Shown: positions 1 through 10,022 of the stretch, one piece after another | How positions within the stretch are numbered: the first letter of the stretch is position 1 | Layout of the letters: the number at the start of each line of letters is the position of its first letter | Source: Arcuatula senhousia | Lineage: Eukaryota > Mollusca > Bivalvia > Mytilida > Mytilidae | Direction: 5' to 3' | DNA length: 64,000 nucleotides | Assembly: GCA_963971305.1 (NCBI GenBank) | Contig: OZ020306.1 | Span: 72,637,022-72,701,021, forward strand | The notes under the pieces: model-generated | Told to the model about the DNA's origin: nothing | Databases searched by the model: none | What the model saw: only the letters and a program-made list of their open reading frames with translations | Position numbers and translations under genes: made by a program

Positions 1-1
1 C

Positions 2-160
2 AAAAATTTCCCTCTTGACCTTTTAACAGTCTTAGTCGGCTCAAAGAGCAGGGAGACTCGATCACTGACATCAAATGAAAAGACACGATTTACTCATTTT
101 GCTAAAGCTGTAAACCGAATTGGAAATCAATACAGTAGAAGCCCAGGAAACCATTTATAA
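2..160 (+). CDS. Open reading stretch at left edge, unrecognised
   Basis: A frame open from the window edge runs 52 codons to a TAA at 158-160. Its base composition is richer in G+C than the sequence around it, and residues such as RFTHFAKAVNRIGNQY look protein-like, with charged and aromatic residues in plausible order. I recognise no family. It could be the end of an exon or of a transposon ORF that begins before the window. A RING-finger exon remnant lies about 330 bp downstream on the same strand, but nothing shows that the two belong together. Confidence 0.3.
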   Translation, partial: KNFPLDLLTVLVGSKSRETRSLTSNEKTRFTHFAKAVNRIGNQYSRSPGNHL

Positions 161-486
161 TAGACAGTTAAATATAAGTATAAAAACTAGTTATCGATAG
201 ACATGAATATTAGTTCATCAATAATTTCTCCCGAAAATGTTTTACGGTCACAATACGTAGCAACCGTGCCTGATACGTAGCAAATCAAAAAATCTCTAAT
301 AAGCGTATGTAAACGATGATCGACATTCAATTTACCCGTTGGAATATCTTTGCTTATTCCAAGTTCCATCTGTAATTTTAAGACTACAGTGGCCTAAGTT
401 TTGTATACTTATCTAAAAAAAATAGTCTACAAATCTTCTAGAACTTAATGTTACACTTTTTATGTGCCACATTTTTATATAAACAG

Positions 487-675
487 GTGGAAAAGAAAGC
501 ATCTGATCATGAATGCCCAGTATGGTTCATGAATGAACCGAACAAACGACTTTAATGTGGACATGTTTTCTGTGAAACTTGTATCAGCAGAATAGACGAA
601 CAAAGCAGTAATATAAGTTGTCCTCAATGTCGACAAAACGTGTTGGTCAGAGAAACATCTAATGTTTATTTTTAG
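487..675 (+). pseudogene. Decayed C-terminal RING-finger exon
   Basis: After a good splice acceptor (a T/A-rich tract ending in ACAG at 483-486), one frame encodes a RING finger of the E3 ubiquitin-ligase type. It reads ECPVW, then a short loop, then CGHVFCETCI, then SCPQCR, and ends at TAG 673-675. Two defects show it is dead. The second zinc-ligand cysteine of the CPxC pair is Trp (tgg), and an in-frame TAA at 553-555 sits just before the CGH motif. The remaining ligands (C, H, C, C, C, C) are in place. The acceptor and the near-terminal position suggest it was a last exon, as in TRIM-like or other C-terminal RING proteins. The parent gene is not visible. Confidence 0.7.
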
Positions 676-824
676 TGATATTAGTGGACTTTGTCTGTTT
701 AAAGTGTAGTTTTAAGTACTATATACTTTGTTTGTTTTCTTTATAATTTATATCTTTTTTCTAACTGTATGGATACTGTATAAATAATTTTAAATATTTG
801 TGTGATGATTTGCAAATATTTGAT

Positions 825-1480
825 TAGTATAGTTCGGTATTTTCGGTTTACACTGTTCTGTGCTCTCCATAATTTTAAAGTATTTGGCTTTTTTAATATT
901 TAAGGTAGAGCGCCTTCAGATGAGTATTGAAAAGACGTAACAAGCGCCAGGAGTTGTAAAATTTATTGTCTGGAACTTTTTTGTAATATTTATCATTACC
1001 ATCTGTTAAGGTAAGATCTGCTTGAAGAGTTTTAATTCCCCAAAGTTTGCCCGCTCCTGCATCATCACTTTTCTGTTGGAGACAATTCTAAAGCTATTAA
1101 GGATTCGTTTTAAATTAAAGAATTGTCTTAGTCCTAAGGTTCTTCCTACCCCAGACATAGGTTGATCTTAGTCATTATGTGGTCCCCCAGTTCGGTATTT
1201 TTGGCTAACACTGTTTTATACTTTTCATAATCATATAAGTTTGCTAAAATGACAACAACGTGTTCCAAACAATAAATTTTGCTACGCCTGGCGCGCGTTT
1301 TGTCTATTCAAGAGTCCCAAGAGGCGATCGACCAAAAATATTGAAAAAGCCAAAAACTATATGGTGATAAAGAGCATAGAACAATAAAACCAAAATACCA
1401 AAAATGAGGAACCAAACTATAACTAAGATGATCAACCTATGTCTCTTAGGGTTTAGATAATTTTGAAATTTAAACGGATA
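825..1480. repeat. Inverted pair of the 357-bp mussel repeat (family A)
   Basis: Positions 825-1,235 carry family A in one orientation (ggtagagcgcc, then gcgccagg, then attgtctggaac, ending in cctaccccagacatagg). Positions 1,236-1,480 carry it inverted (aaattttgctacgcctggcgcgc, then aacctatgtct). Both copies are diverged and truncated, so the pair is an imperfect palindrome of about 650 bp. No coding capacity is visible. Confidence 0.75.
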
Positions 1481-1489
1481 AAAGTCGGG

Positions 1490-2600
1490 CTTTTTAAAAA
1501 TTTAAATTTTTTTGTCTGGAACTTTTTTGTATTTTTTTTGTATTTTTTGTTTGTTTATTGTGTTGTTGTAAGTTTGATTTTTTTAACAACCGGTGATGAT
1601 AAGTGCTACTAAATTCTTCTCCCAAAGTTAATCTGCACTTGATTTAATTCTTTTGCTTTTCGTGATCCATGGCGTGATGTAAAATGCAGTCATCACTGTT
1701 ATAAAACATTTCACGGTAAACTTGGCTTTAAAATTTCTTAATATGTCTTAGGTTGTTTTAATCAGAGACATAGAGCATTATTTCTCCTCATTTATGTTCT
1801 GTATCTGCATTTTCGCTTTATTGTAAAATGCTCCTTATATTCATGACACAACATAATATAGTCTGATATTTCTTCACTAGATTATATCTCAAGCCTAGCT
1901 AGCATATTTGTAATATCTGGATATTAAGTAGCCGTCTCTGTAAGAATCATGCAAAACTCAAAAATAGTGGCAGATGCATATTTTTGAAAACTGGTTCTTT
2001 TAATCGGAATTTGATCTTTATGATGAGAAATGAATGTAAATTAAATTTTAGCCCAATCGGTTCATTAGTTCTCATTAAATACACAATGCAAATTTGGTTA
2101 CATGATGTATGAAAATAAGTACGGGAAAAAGTCCCGCCAATTTTTTATCTTAACAAACCAACCAAAAATATCACTTTAAGTATCCGACTGATATTTTTGT
2201 TGAAATTCAACTAGAATGGCCTACTTTTTCAGAAAATATCAACAATTTTTTACAGACCCTTCCGAACTTTTGAGTAAAGAGGCCAAGAAAATTGGTTAAG
2301 TTGTGTATGAAAAAAGTTCGGGAAATTTTCCCGCCAAAATTTTTTAATGTCAATTTGCAGATAGTCTAATGGACCAATTTCACTTGAGTTGATATTTTTC
2401 GCTAGAGTGGTCCAAGATGAATAACTAGCCAAAAAAACTGTTAAAACCTAAGATAATAAGTAAATCACCTTTTGCATGATTTTTACTGAGACAGGCTCTT
2501 AAGTGTTTTCTATGACATGCAAAGAAATACTCTGATGATTCTTCGTTGTTGTTGAGTTTATAAATGGATGGCGTTGTATAAACGACAAAGTGTGACTTCT
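1490..2600. other. AT-rich intergenic DNA, no gene seen
   Basis: This stretch has long T and A runs and no coding-like frame. The imperfect repetition of 'gggaaaa/ttttcccgccaa' near 2,125-2,145 and 2,317-2,335 suggests an old local duplication. I see nothing else here. Confidence 0.5.
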
Positions 2601-2609
2601 TATTGTCAC

Positions 2610-2610
<1 letters not shown>

Positions 2611-2643
<33 letters not shown>
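2611..2643. repeat. (TG)n microsatellite
   Basis: A run of about 16 TG dinucleotides. A shorter CA run occurs near 3,006-3,018. Confidence 0.95.
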
Positions 2644-2669
2644 TGGTGTTTAACTCCCTTAATTAACGT

Positions 2670-2883
2670 ACCTGGGCCAAGTAGGGCGGTCAGTTTTAAT
2701 GGTGGAGGAAACCGGAGTACCCGGAGGAAATCACCGACCTTGGAAGTCCTTTTTGTAAATTACAAACGGGAATCGAACACCAGCTTAGAGGTGATCGGCT
2801 AGTGATTAATAAAGTGATCAATATCATGAATATTGTGGTATTCAAACAAGCGCCTTAGACCATTCGGCCACCCAGGCTCCCTA
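2670..2883 (-). mobile_element. tRNA-derived SINE-like element
   Basis: Read on the minus strand from 2,883, the element opens with a tRNA-like 5' half (GCCTGGGTGGCCGAATGGTC, resembling a Leu/Ser-type A box) and continues to a B-box-like GTTCGATTCCC at about 2,769-2,779. The spacing between the boxes is longer than in a functional tRNA. The B box is followed by a body with CTCCGGGTACTCCGGTTTCC, a motif I recall from invertebrate SINEs. No tRNA cloverleaf can be closed, so this is a retroposon and not a tRNA gene. Confidence 0.55.
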
Positions 2884-3349
2884 TTGTCATAATTAATGTT
2901 TGACCTTTAAATACAGTAAAGTACAAATACCGAGTTTCAAAAGAGGCAAATAAAACAATCTGGTGACATAAAAAAACAACACGAGAAAAGTTCAAATAAA
3001 CAAGACACACACACACAAAACTGTAGTAGACAATCCAACCCAATTTCGTGAAAGGTAGAAATAAGATTTGCTTGCTGCAATATGCCGAAAAATCAATTGA
3101 TGAACACACGTCTCTACCCATGTAAGAGGTTAATACATATATATTCATTAAATTTTCTTCACTATAGACAATAGCATTTAAACATTGGTTTGACATATTT
3201 GTGTTAGACGTGGCGTTCTTTCTAGGAAGCATGTAAAGCCCCATAGGTTTATTGGTACCGAATATGTAATTACAGGTTGACTAACGTGTAGTTACACAAG
3301 ATAGGGAATTTGAAAACTAGATACAGTCCTTGTATAGTAAAAGCTTCCC

Positions 3350-3475
3350 AATCTATGGTATATGGGGGATGGGGAATGGTAATGGGGATTGTAAATGGTG
3401 TATGGGGATGTTGATAGTACATTGTTTATGGGGATGGTATATGGTACAATGGTAAATGGGGAGAGAGGAGAGCTT
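3350..3475. repeat. Purine-rich 'tatgggga/atggtaatgggg' simple repeat
   Basis: Imperfect iterations of short ATGG/TGGGG words run through this interval. It is low-complexity DNA with no coding signal. Confidence 0.6.
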
Positions 3476-3885
3476 GTATTGTAGTCATAACATTTGTCTT
3501 TTTATAAAACGAAAAGCCTTTTAAAAGCTATTGCTTTGTGGTTCCAATACACCAAACTGAAAACTTATAAAACATATTTAAAGATGTAAAATGAGTTTAT
3601 TATTAAAATATACAAGGCTTAGAATGTTCAAATATTTAATATTACAGACATAACGAACAGTGCGTTTTAATATAAAATTTTCATTTTGATTTTGAATTCA
3701 ATCACACACAATAATGATCACACTATTACATATAACAAGCTTAACCTAGATATGCACGTGTATAAAATGAACTTACTGTAAGGAAATATAGCTTCTGCAA
3801 GCTTCAACAAACTTCTACAACGCAATCGAGTAGATTATTGAATATCTTACATCAAAGGAAACAAAATTGATTATTTTAATGGCGA

Positions 3886-4375
3886 TGCTTAATCATAGTG
3901 TTTTGCATTTTCAATATTTTGGTAGAGCGCCTCTGATGAGTCTTGAATAGATGAAACGGGCGCCAGGCGTAGCAAAATTTCATGTCTTTAACTTTGTTGT
4001 CATTTTTATCTCGAACACACGTGAAGGTTAGCACGGCAGGTGGAATTTTAATTCCCCGATGTTAGCCCGCTCCGGCACCAACACTTTTGTGTTGGAAAAC
4101 ACATCAAAGCTTTTAATTATCCGTCTTAATTTTCAAACTGTCTAAGGTTCTAACTACCCTAGAATTAGGTTAATCATCTTAGTAATAACTTGGTTCCCCA
4201 GTTTGGTCTTGTTGGTTTTACTGTCCTATGCTCTTCATAATCATCGTGTTTGGCATTTTCAATATTTTTGGTAGAGCGCCTCTGATGTGTCTTGAAAAGA
4301 CGAAACGCACGTCAGGCGTAGCAAAATTTCAGGTCCGGAACTTTGTTGTCATTTTTATTTCCAGAGATGTTAGAA
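3886..4375 (+). repeat. Family A repeat, about 1.3 tandem units
   Basis: Two starts of the 357-bp repeat lie about 350 bp apart: 'tttgcattttcaatattttggtagagcgcc' near 3,900 and again near 4,250. Each is followed by the 'gcgtagcaaaattt' core. The short frame at 4,228-4,458 lies within this repeat and is not regarded as a gene. Confidence 0.8.
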
Positions 4376-4924
4376 ATTCAATAATTATCGAGAATTTAAT
4401 TGTAGATGGGTTTTCTCTAATGTTTACAGGTAAAATATTGCAAGAGGTTGATCATTAATTACATGTGCAATTTCGCTCGGAATTTTCTCTTTAGAAAAGA
4501 AATATTTTTTCACAAGTTGAGAGGTTGATAGATCGAATGAAAAACATGTAGTAAACAGGAAATTTTTTATAAAATAAAGGATCCAGGTTTGTATGGTTTA
4601 CATAGATATTGTTAGCTTCTCTTTTAAGAACAAATGTCTCTGTGTGGTTAAGGTTTCCTTGTTGAATTCGGTTACAAATTTTTTACAAATACTGTAGGTT
4701 TTTGATCTTTCCAATTAAAAAAATCGCTTGAATGTTGCTGATGAAATGTTTTTTTTTAAATGTATTAATTTCATCTCTAACAAATTGAAAGTTTCGTAAT
4801 AGGCAATTTGATAAACATTTTCAGTTGAAATACTATCATAAATGAATCGTATCACATATGAAAAGATGAAATTATTGCATGGATTGCGCAAATGTTAAAG
4901 ACGTAAGAACTATTTCACATTTAC

Positions 4925-5245
4925 AGAAAAGGAAATGTCTGTCTGTTTAGTATGCATAATAGTACAAGCAAACGCTAAAATTTCTTTTGCACAACAAAAT
5001 TGTTTAACTTGAAAAACGTATTCCCATTCTTCCGGAGCATCTGAGTTCACTCTCGTTACGACTGAAGTTTGCGTTGTTGATTGATATTCAATGATTTTTG
5101 TGTTTTCATGTTTTACATGTTGTCTGTCTTATTTCTCGTTCTTGTTGGTGTTTACTTGTTTTGAATGTGCGCTTTTAAATTTCTACATTCGGATGCCCCA
5201 TTGATTTTTCTGCTTCTTTCATTGTCGTTGGCCATTTTTGCATGT
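4925..5245 (+). repeat. Dispersed repeat family C copy (retroelement tail type)
   Basis: Contains 'cttccggagcatctgagttcactctcgtt' followed by 'gcgttgttgattgatattcaa' and the Cs/Ts-rich 'ttctcgttcttgttggtgtttact'. The same words recur, in either orientation, at 17.6-17.9, 40.5-40.7, 42.5-42.7 and 43.1-43.3 kb. I recall this sequence as the 3' tail attached to mollusc Penelope-like elements. It is non-coding here. Confidence 0.65.
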
Positions 5246-6050
5246 TTTTAAACGTAACATGGAACATATATTTATCTGATAAAAGTAGAAATTTTAAATA
5301 CTAGTAGACGTTTTTGACAATTTATAAGTTAATAAAGTGCAGTATTAAAACAAACACATCAAATTTCTCACTTCGAGTTTGAAACATTCACTTATACTTT
5401 ATATTATAAAAAAAAACTAACAGCGTTGCATGAAATGAATATGCACAAAACAAAATATATGTCATGTCTTAATCTACAGTATAACAATACGCAAACATTT
5501 GGGTTACAAGCAATGCTTAACTTAACACAACATATTAAGGCTAATGATGATAATGTCATTAGCTAAAAAAGGTACAGACGATAATTAAATTTGTCAGAAT
5601 CTTAAACAGATACAGGATAAATGAAAAATAAACAAAGAATGCGTGACTTCCCTAATGATTTCAATATAAAATAACCATAGTTAAAGGTGGATAATTGAAC
5701 CCAGTAAGTCAAAATAATTGGACAGGAAACTAATAAAGCAAATGGTTAAGTTGAAAAAGTTTTTGTTATTCCCTTATTATTTGGTCAAACAATTCAAACA
5801 ATAAAATTAAAGGAAATAAAAATGCAAACATGTCAATTATCAATCACTAGTTTTTCTTCTAATTATGTAAATTACAATTGTATTGTGGCATATCGATGAT
5901 AAATGCACAAAACATTACATGAATTAATCAAAGAAACCTCGTGATTTTTTTGGTCATTAGTAGTTTCGGTCAATTGTTTTTTTCGCAAATGTTACCAGTA
6001 ACAATTTAGTAACATTGTACCATTGCCAAATTTTTAACCCGCAAAAACAT
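5246..6050. other. AT-rich intergenic DNA
   Basis: No open frame of note and no repeat that I recognise. Confidence 0.5.
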
Positions 6051-6312
6051 GATAATGTTTGAAAAAAGGACACGTATTTTAATTAGCATAAATTACATAC
6101 AAACTAAAATGATCAAGACTTAACTGCACCAGCTAGGATGAAACTGGATTATATCAATGTTTACTTTATTGTAATTGAAAAGTGATAATGTTTGAAAAAA
6201 GGACACGTATTTTAATTAGCATAAATTACATACAAACTAAAATGATCAAGACTTAACTGCTCCAGCTAGGATGAAACTGGATTATATCAATGTTTACTTT
6301 ATTGTAATTGAA
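6051..6312. repeat. 133-bp tandem duplication
   Basis: The segment beginning gataatgtttgaaaaaagga at 6,051 recurs at 6,184 with a period of 133 bp. The only difference I found inside the copies is cacc/ctcc near 6,128/6,261; they diverge at the right boundary. The near-identity means the duplication is recent. Confidence 0.9.
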
Positions 6313-7820
6313 TAGTCTTAAATTGTATTTAATAAATAAAACAATAATGCCGACATAAATACAAATAACTCTTTTAATCCAAAGTCAATAATGAAAATGT
6401 TCGACAACTAAAAGACCGATCGTTAAAAATTACATATTTATGATTTGACAAATTTTTTCTTGAGGTATTGATGTCACAATTTTAATCAACTTAAAATGTT
6501 ATAAATATAATAAACTTTAATTAAATTAACATTTATAATAGAACGTCAGAAATCGTGGTTTAAATTATGAAATCGTACTGCAAAACGCATACAAAAACGA
6601 TTTGTAACAGTAGGAAAACTTTGCTGAAAAGTCATGAAAATATACAAACTGAATGAACTCTGAAAATTTATTAATAATCCGATTAAAATTTTAAAAGAAA
6701 ACATTTTTACAATTGTCTTTGCACAAAACAAACATGAAATAAAAAAAACATTGGGAGTGCTCATGAAACCCAAACATGATCTACTACATGTACTAGTCGC
6801 TTTTCACAAAATTATAATAAATACAAGTTTTAGTTTTGTTATAAACAAAACTGGTTAAAGATAACATTTCAAATGGAATTGACAGATCTTGGTTTTGTGA
6901 AACACTCTCTCACTAAATCCTCCCATTCACTCGTTTATGAAGCAAATAGACTCCACATATTATGAAAAATAAACATTTCGGCATATTCAAAATACAAAAA
7001 CCATCTAGGCCAGCGCTACGCAGATGTCCCAACTTTTTGTTTGTAGCAAAGATACGGGTTTCTGACAAACATACATGTATACATCAAATCGATCAGAAAT
7101 AAACAATTTTTATGAAATATGGTCATAATGTATTAAAAGAAATTTTACATTTCACAGTTACCATGGAAACACAAATGAATTGCTTCTTTAAACATATGTT
7201 TACATTTGATTACAGTTTCCTCTGGTGCACATGCTCAATTTTAAGTAAGATATACTATACCAGAGTCATTGCTGTTTTGTATTTTTTTTTTCGCTATTTT
7301 TGACGCCATAAATTTTTTTCAGCACTGCGAATTTTACCCGCCTAAAACATAAGGTCACTGTCTGATTATTAAATTAAGTCAATTTTTAGAGCTAGCAATA
7401 CCTAATTTGTATCAAAATTTTGGGGAAGTCTTACACACCCAATGTTTTGGTTTTAATTTTGTTTAAGTATAAGATAACTATAGCTGCAATTTTTGTGATG
7501 TTTTTGTTTATTTTCAACCCTAACAAAATGGGGGAAACAAACATCTATCCCCGGAAAGCCTGCTAGTATAGGACAAATAGTATGTACAACAACATGGGTG
7601 CATTTTACAATCTAAGGATTGATTGTCCGTTTATAAACGAGCTTTGATATTCCTAATACAATAACAAAGATTTAAAAAAAGATCAGTACAACGCAACTTA
7701 TCGTTTTTTTTATTACATAAAAAACAATATCAAAGACTTACCAAAACAACACTGCACATACATTGAAAGAATTACCAAAAGAAAAATAAAACACATACAA
7801 AAAGTCAAACGCAGTAAAAA
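6313..7820. other. AT-rich intergenic DNA
   Basis: The short frames here (for example 6,546-6,773 minus and 7,112-7,303 plus) encode hydrophobic, low-complexity strings without recognisable motifs. They look like chance frames. No gene seen. Confidence 0.5.
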
Positions 7821-9050
7821 AATAAACGACCCCGTTTATAAACGGTAATATAATTATAATATAATTCAAAGTAATATAATACTAAGTATATTATTACTTT
7901 TTTCAACCTTGATATATATCTTACATATATAACATGTATTATACACCATTTATAATTATTATAAATATTATATTTAACCAAAAGCAGTTGCTTTGGAGAA
8001 TTTGGGTGCTAAGATGGGATATGGACACGTTTTTTTTCAATTACTTATGTTGACCTACTAAACTTTACATATGCAGTATCTAATAGTCAAATGCAGTTTC
8101 TTGTTACACTTGTATTCAAAGAAGAACGATTTTCACGCGAGGGTATCTGTAACATAAGAAAATCGAGAATTATCAATATTAAGAGAGATATTTGTGGGAC
8201 TGACGAAGGGCGAGATGATTCGTTTTAAAAGATGCACATATGATAAAAATGACTGTCAAAATCAATATAAACTATTTAAAGAGATATTGATGAAGAGGGG
8301 TTATTCAGCAAATGAAATTAATTTACAAATTCAATCAGTTAGTGGACTGAACAGAGCATATCTGCTTCAACTAAGAAAAAAGACACTTTAAAGGCGCGTT
8401 CACTAGTATTTAAAACAAAATATTACCCGCGAGTTAAACAACTCAAAAGAGCTTTACATAAGCACTGGGATATTATTACAAACGACGGTTAATTGAAGAA
8501 TATTTTTACAGAAGTGCATATTCTAGCCTATTGTCGGCATAAGAATTTGAAAGAGCGTCTGACAAGAGCAACTCGTAATAATAAATAAATCAAATATAAC
8601 TGATAAATGTTGAAATATAGAATGTAGTTAATCATATACACCAAAATCTGCAGGTCACCGATCGTGATACCTGTGTTATGTTATCTGCATCGACGGCTAG
8701 GGGTATCTGACGAGGGCAATGGCCGTGATCAGTATCACATTCATTTACTGATCTAAATACATGCCCGAAACGATTGGTGCCTTAGCTGGCATTTCTCTAT
8801 TGATCTTCTACCGATATGTGTTATTCATATAATACTTACTATATTATTACTTCTTGTCAACCTTGATATACGTCTTACGCGTCAGGCGTAGCAAAATTTA
8901 TTGTCTGGTACTTTGTTGTCATTTGTATAGGTTACGTCATACACTCTTTATAAGTATTATATCAAATAAAAAAACAGTTGCATTGGAGAAATTAGGGTCC
9001 TAAGATAGGAAATGGACACGGTTCTTCTCTATTACTTATCACAAAATTCA
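7821..9050. repeat. Pair of diverged direct repeats about 1 kb apart
   Basis: Two word groups occur twice in the same order. The first is 'atattattactt..tcaaccttgatata' (7,885 and 8,842). The second is 'agttg.tttggaga.....ggtgctaagat' followed by 'atggacacg' (7,984 and 8,968). Between them are a PLE-like fragment and, at 8,878-8,930, a family A fragment. The arrangement suggests long terminal or flanking duplications of an old element. Confidence 0.5.
8194..8495 (+). pseudogene. Penelope-like retroelement fragment (post-RT region)
   Basis: An open frame at 8,194-8,391 encodes LFKEILMKRGYSANEI followed by a basic stretch. After a stop, the adjacent sequence in the same style gives RVKQLKRALHKHWDII and then a stop. 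This resembles the connector between the reverse transcriptase and the C-terminal part of Penelope-like elements, in which a 'RGY' helix is followed by an 'LKxxLxKHWxII' helix. No catalytic RT motif and no GIY-YIG domain is present. The assignment is from memory of the family, and the fragment is clearly non-functional. Confidence 0.5.
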
Positions 9051-9880
9051 AACAAACAAACCAATTAAAAAACCTTCATAAACCAAAAAAAAAAAGACGC
9101 AAAAGTATTACATGAATGGCTTTGTATTGACAAACAAAAAGACATAATTATAAGCATGCATAATTGAGGTAAATCAAATTATTTAGAATTTTAAATTTGT
9201 ATCAGTATATATAAGTGTAAATAACAGTTTTGATCATAGCATGCTATAACATTGTTCGGTTTTATGATCGAATATTTTTAATTGTTACAAGACTGCCTAA
9301 ATAGTGATTTATTTAAATTCTACAATAAATACGATAATGTTAAGTATTCAAGATTTTAGCGTACATTATAAAGAAAAAAATCACCAAATTTATTACCATT
9401 GCAAAACTATCAAAAAAAAATATTTCTTCTGAAATGTAGATTTAAAGGAAAAAAGGTGAATGTATTTAATTTGATTTTCAGATGCATCAATAACTAGCTA
9501 ATAACGTTATTTGTTGTTCCACTTATGATTAATTTGGGTAGACCCCACAGCTTCTACTATTAAACAGATTTTACTGATTTTCTATATATATTGTACTGCC
9601 TTACCTTTTGTCAAAGCTCATTTTAATGTTATTAATTTGCTTTTAGAATATGACAAAACAGTTCTAGAAAAATACTCATCCAATAGAAATTTAAGCTAAA
9701 TAAACTAGACAATTAAAATTATATACACATTACACAATTTGTTTAAAGCTTAAGTATGTCTACAAATTAATATACCACAGTTTTGTGTTCTTCTTAAAGA
9801 TATAAAAGAATGATTACAAATAATGAAAGAATGATTATAATATCACTGGAATAAGAAAAAAAAACTAGAACGAGTTAATA
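9051..9880. other. AT-rich DNA downstream of the main gene
   Basis: Homopolymer-rich sequence without coding frames. It lies just 3' of the main gene's probable poly(A) site. Confidence 0.5.
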
Positions 9881-9883
9881 ATT

Positions 9884-9889
9884 TTTATT
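9884..9889 (-). terminator. Poly(A) signal AATAAA of the nSTAND3-ankyrin gene
   Basis: The minus strand reads AATAAA here, 134 nt after the stop codon at 10,025-10,023. The sequence that follows is T-rich. This gives a 3' UTR of about 150 nt. Confidence 0.6.
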
Positions 9890-10022
9890 CGATGGCTTTG
9901 TAATTTCTCTGAGGAAAAATTATTAGATATACAACTTGTGTAACAATTAAATGTCACATTGCGTTCATTTTTTGTTTCTTAGAATGTTTCAGCTGAAAAG
10001 TCTTCCGCCTGATCCTCTGTAC

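Noticed and set aside
187..369. 60-codon minus-strand ORF preceded by ttacag
   Set aside because: The acceptor-like sequence and ATG are suggestive, but I recognise no motif and no partner exon, and it ends at an ordinary stop. Evidence too thin.
487..675. RING exon as part of the main nSTAND3 gene
   Set aside because: It is on the opposite strand, about 9 kb beyond the gene's poly(A) site, and disabled.
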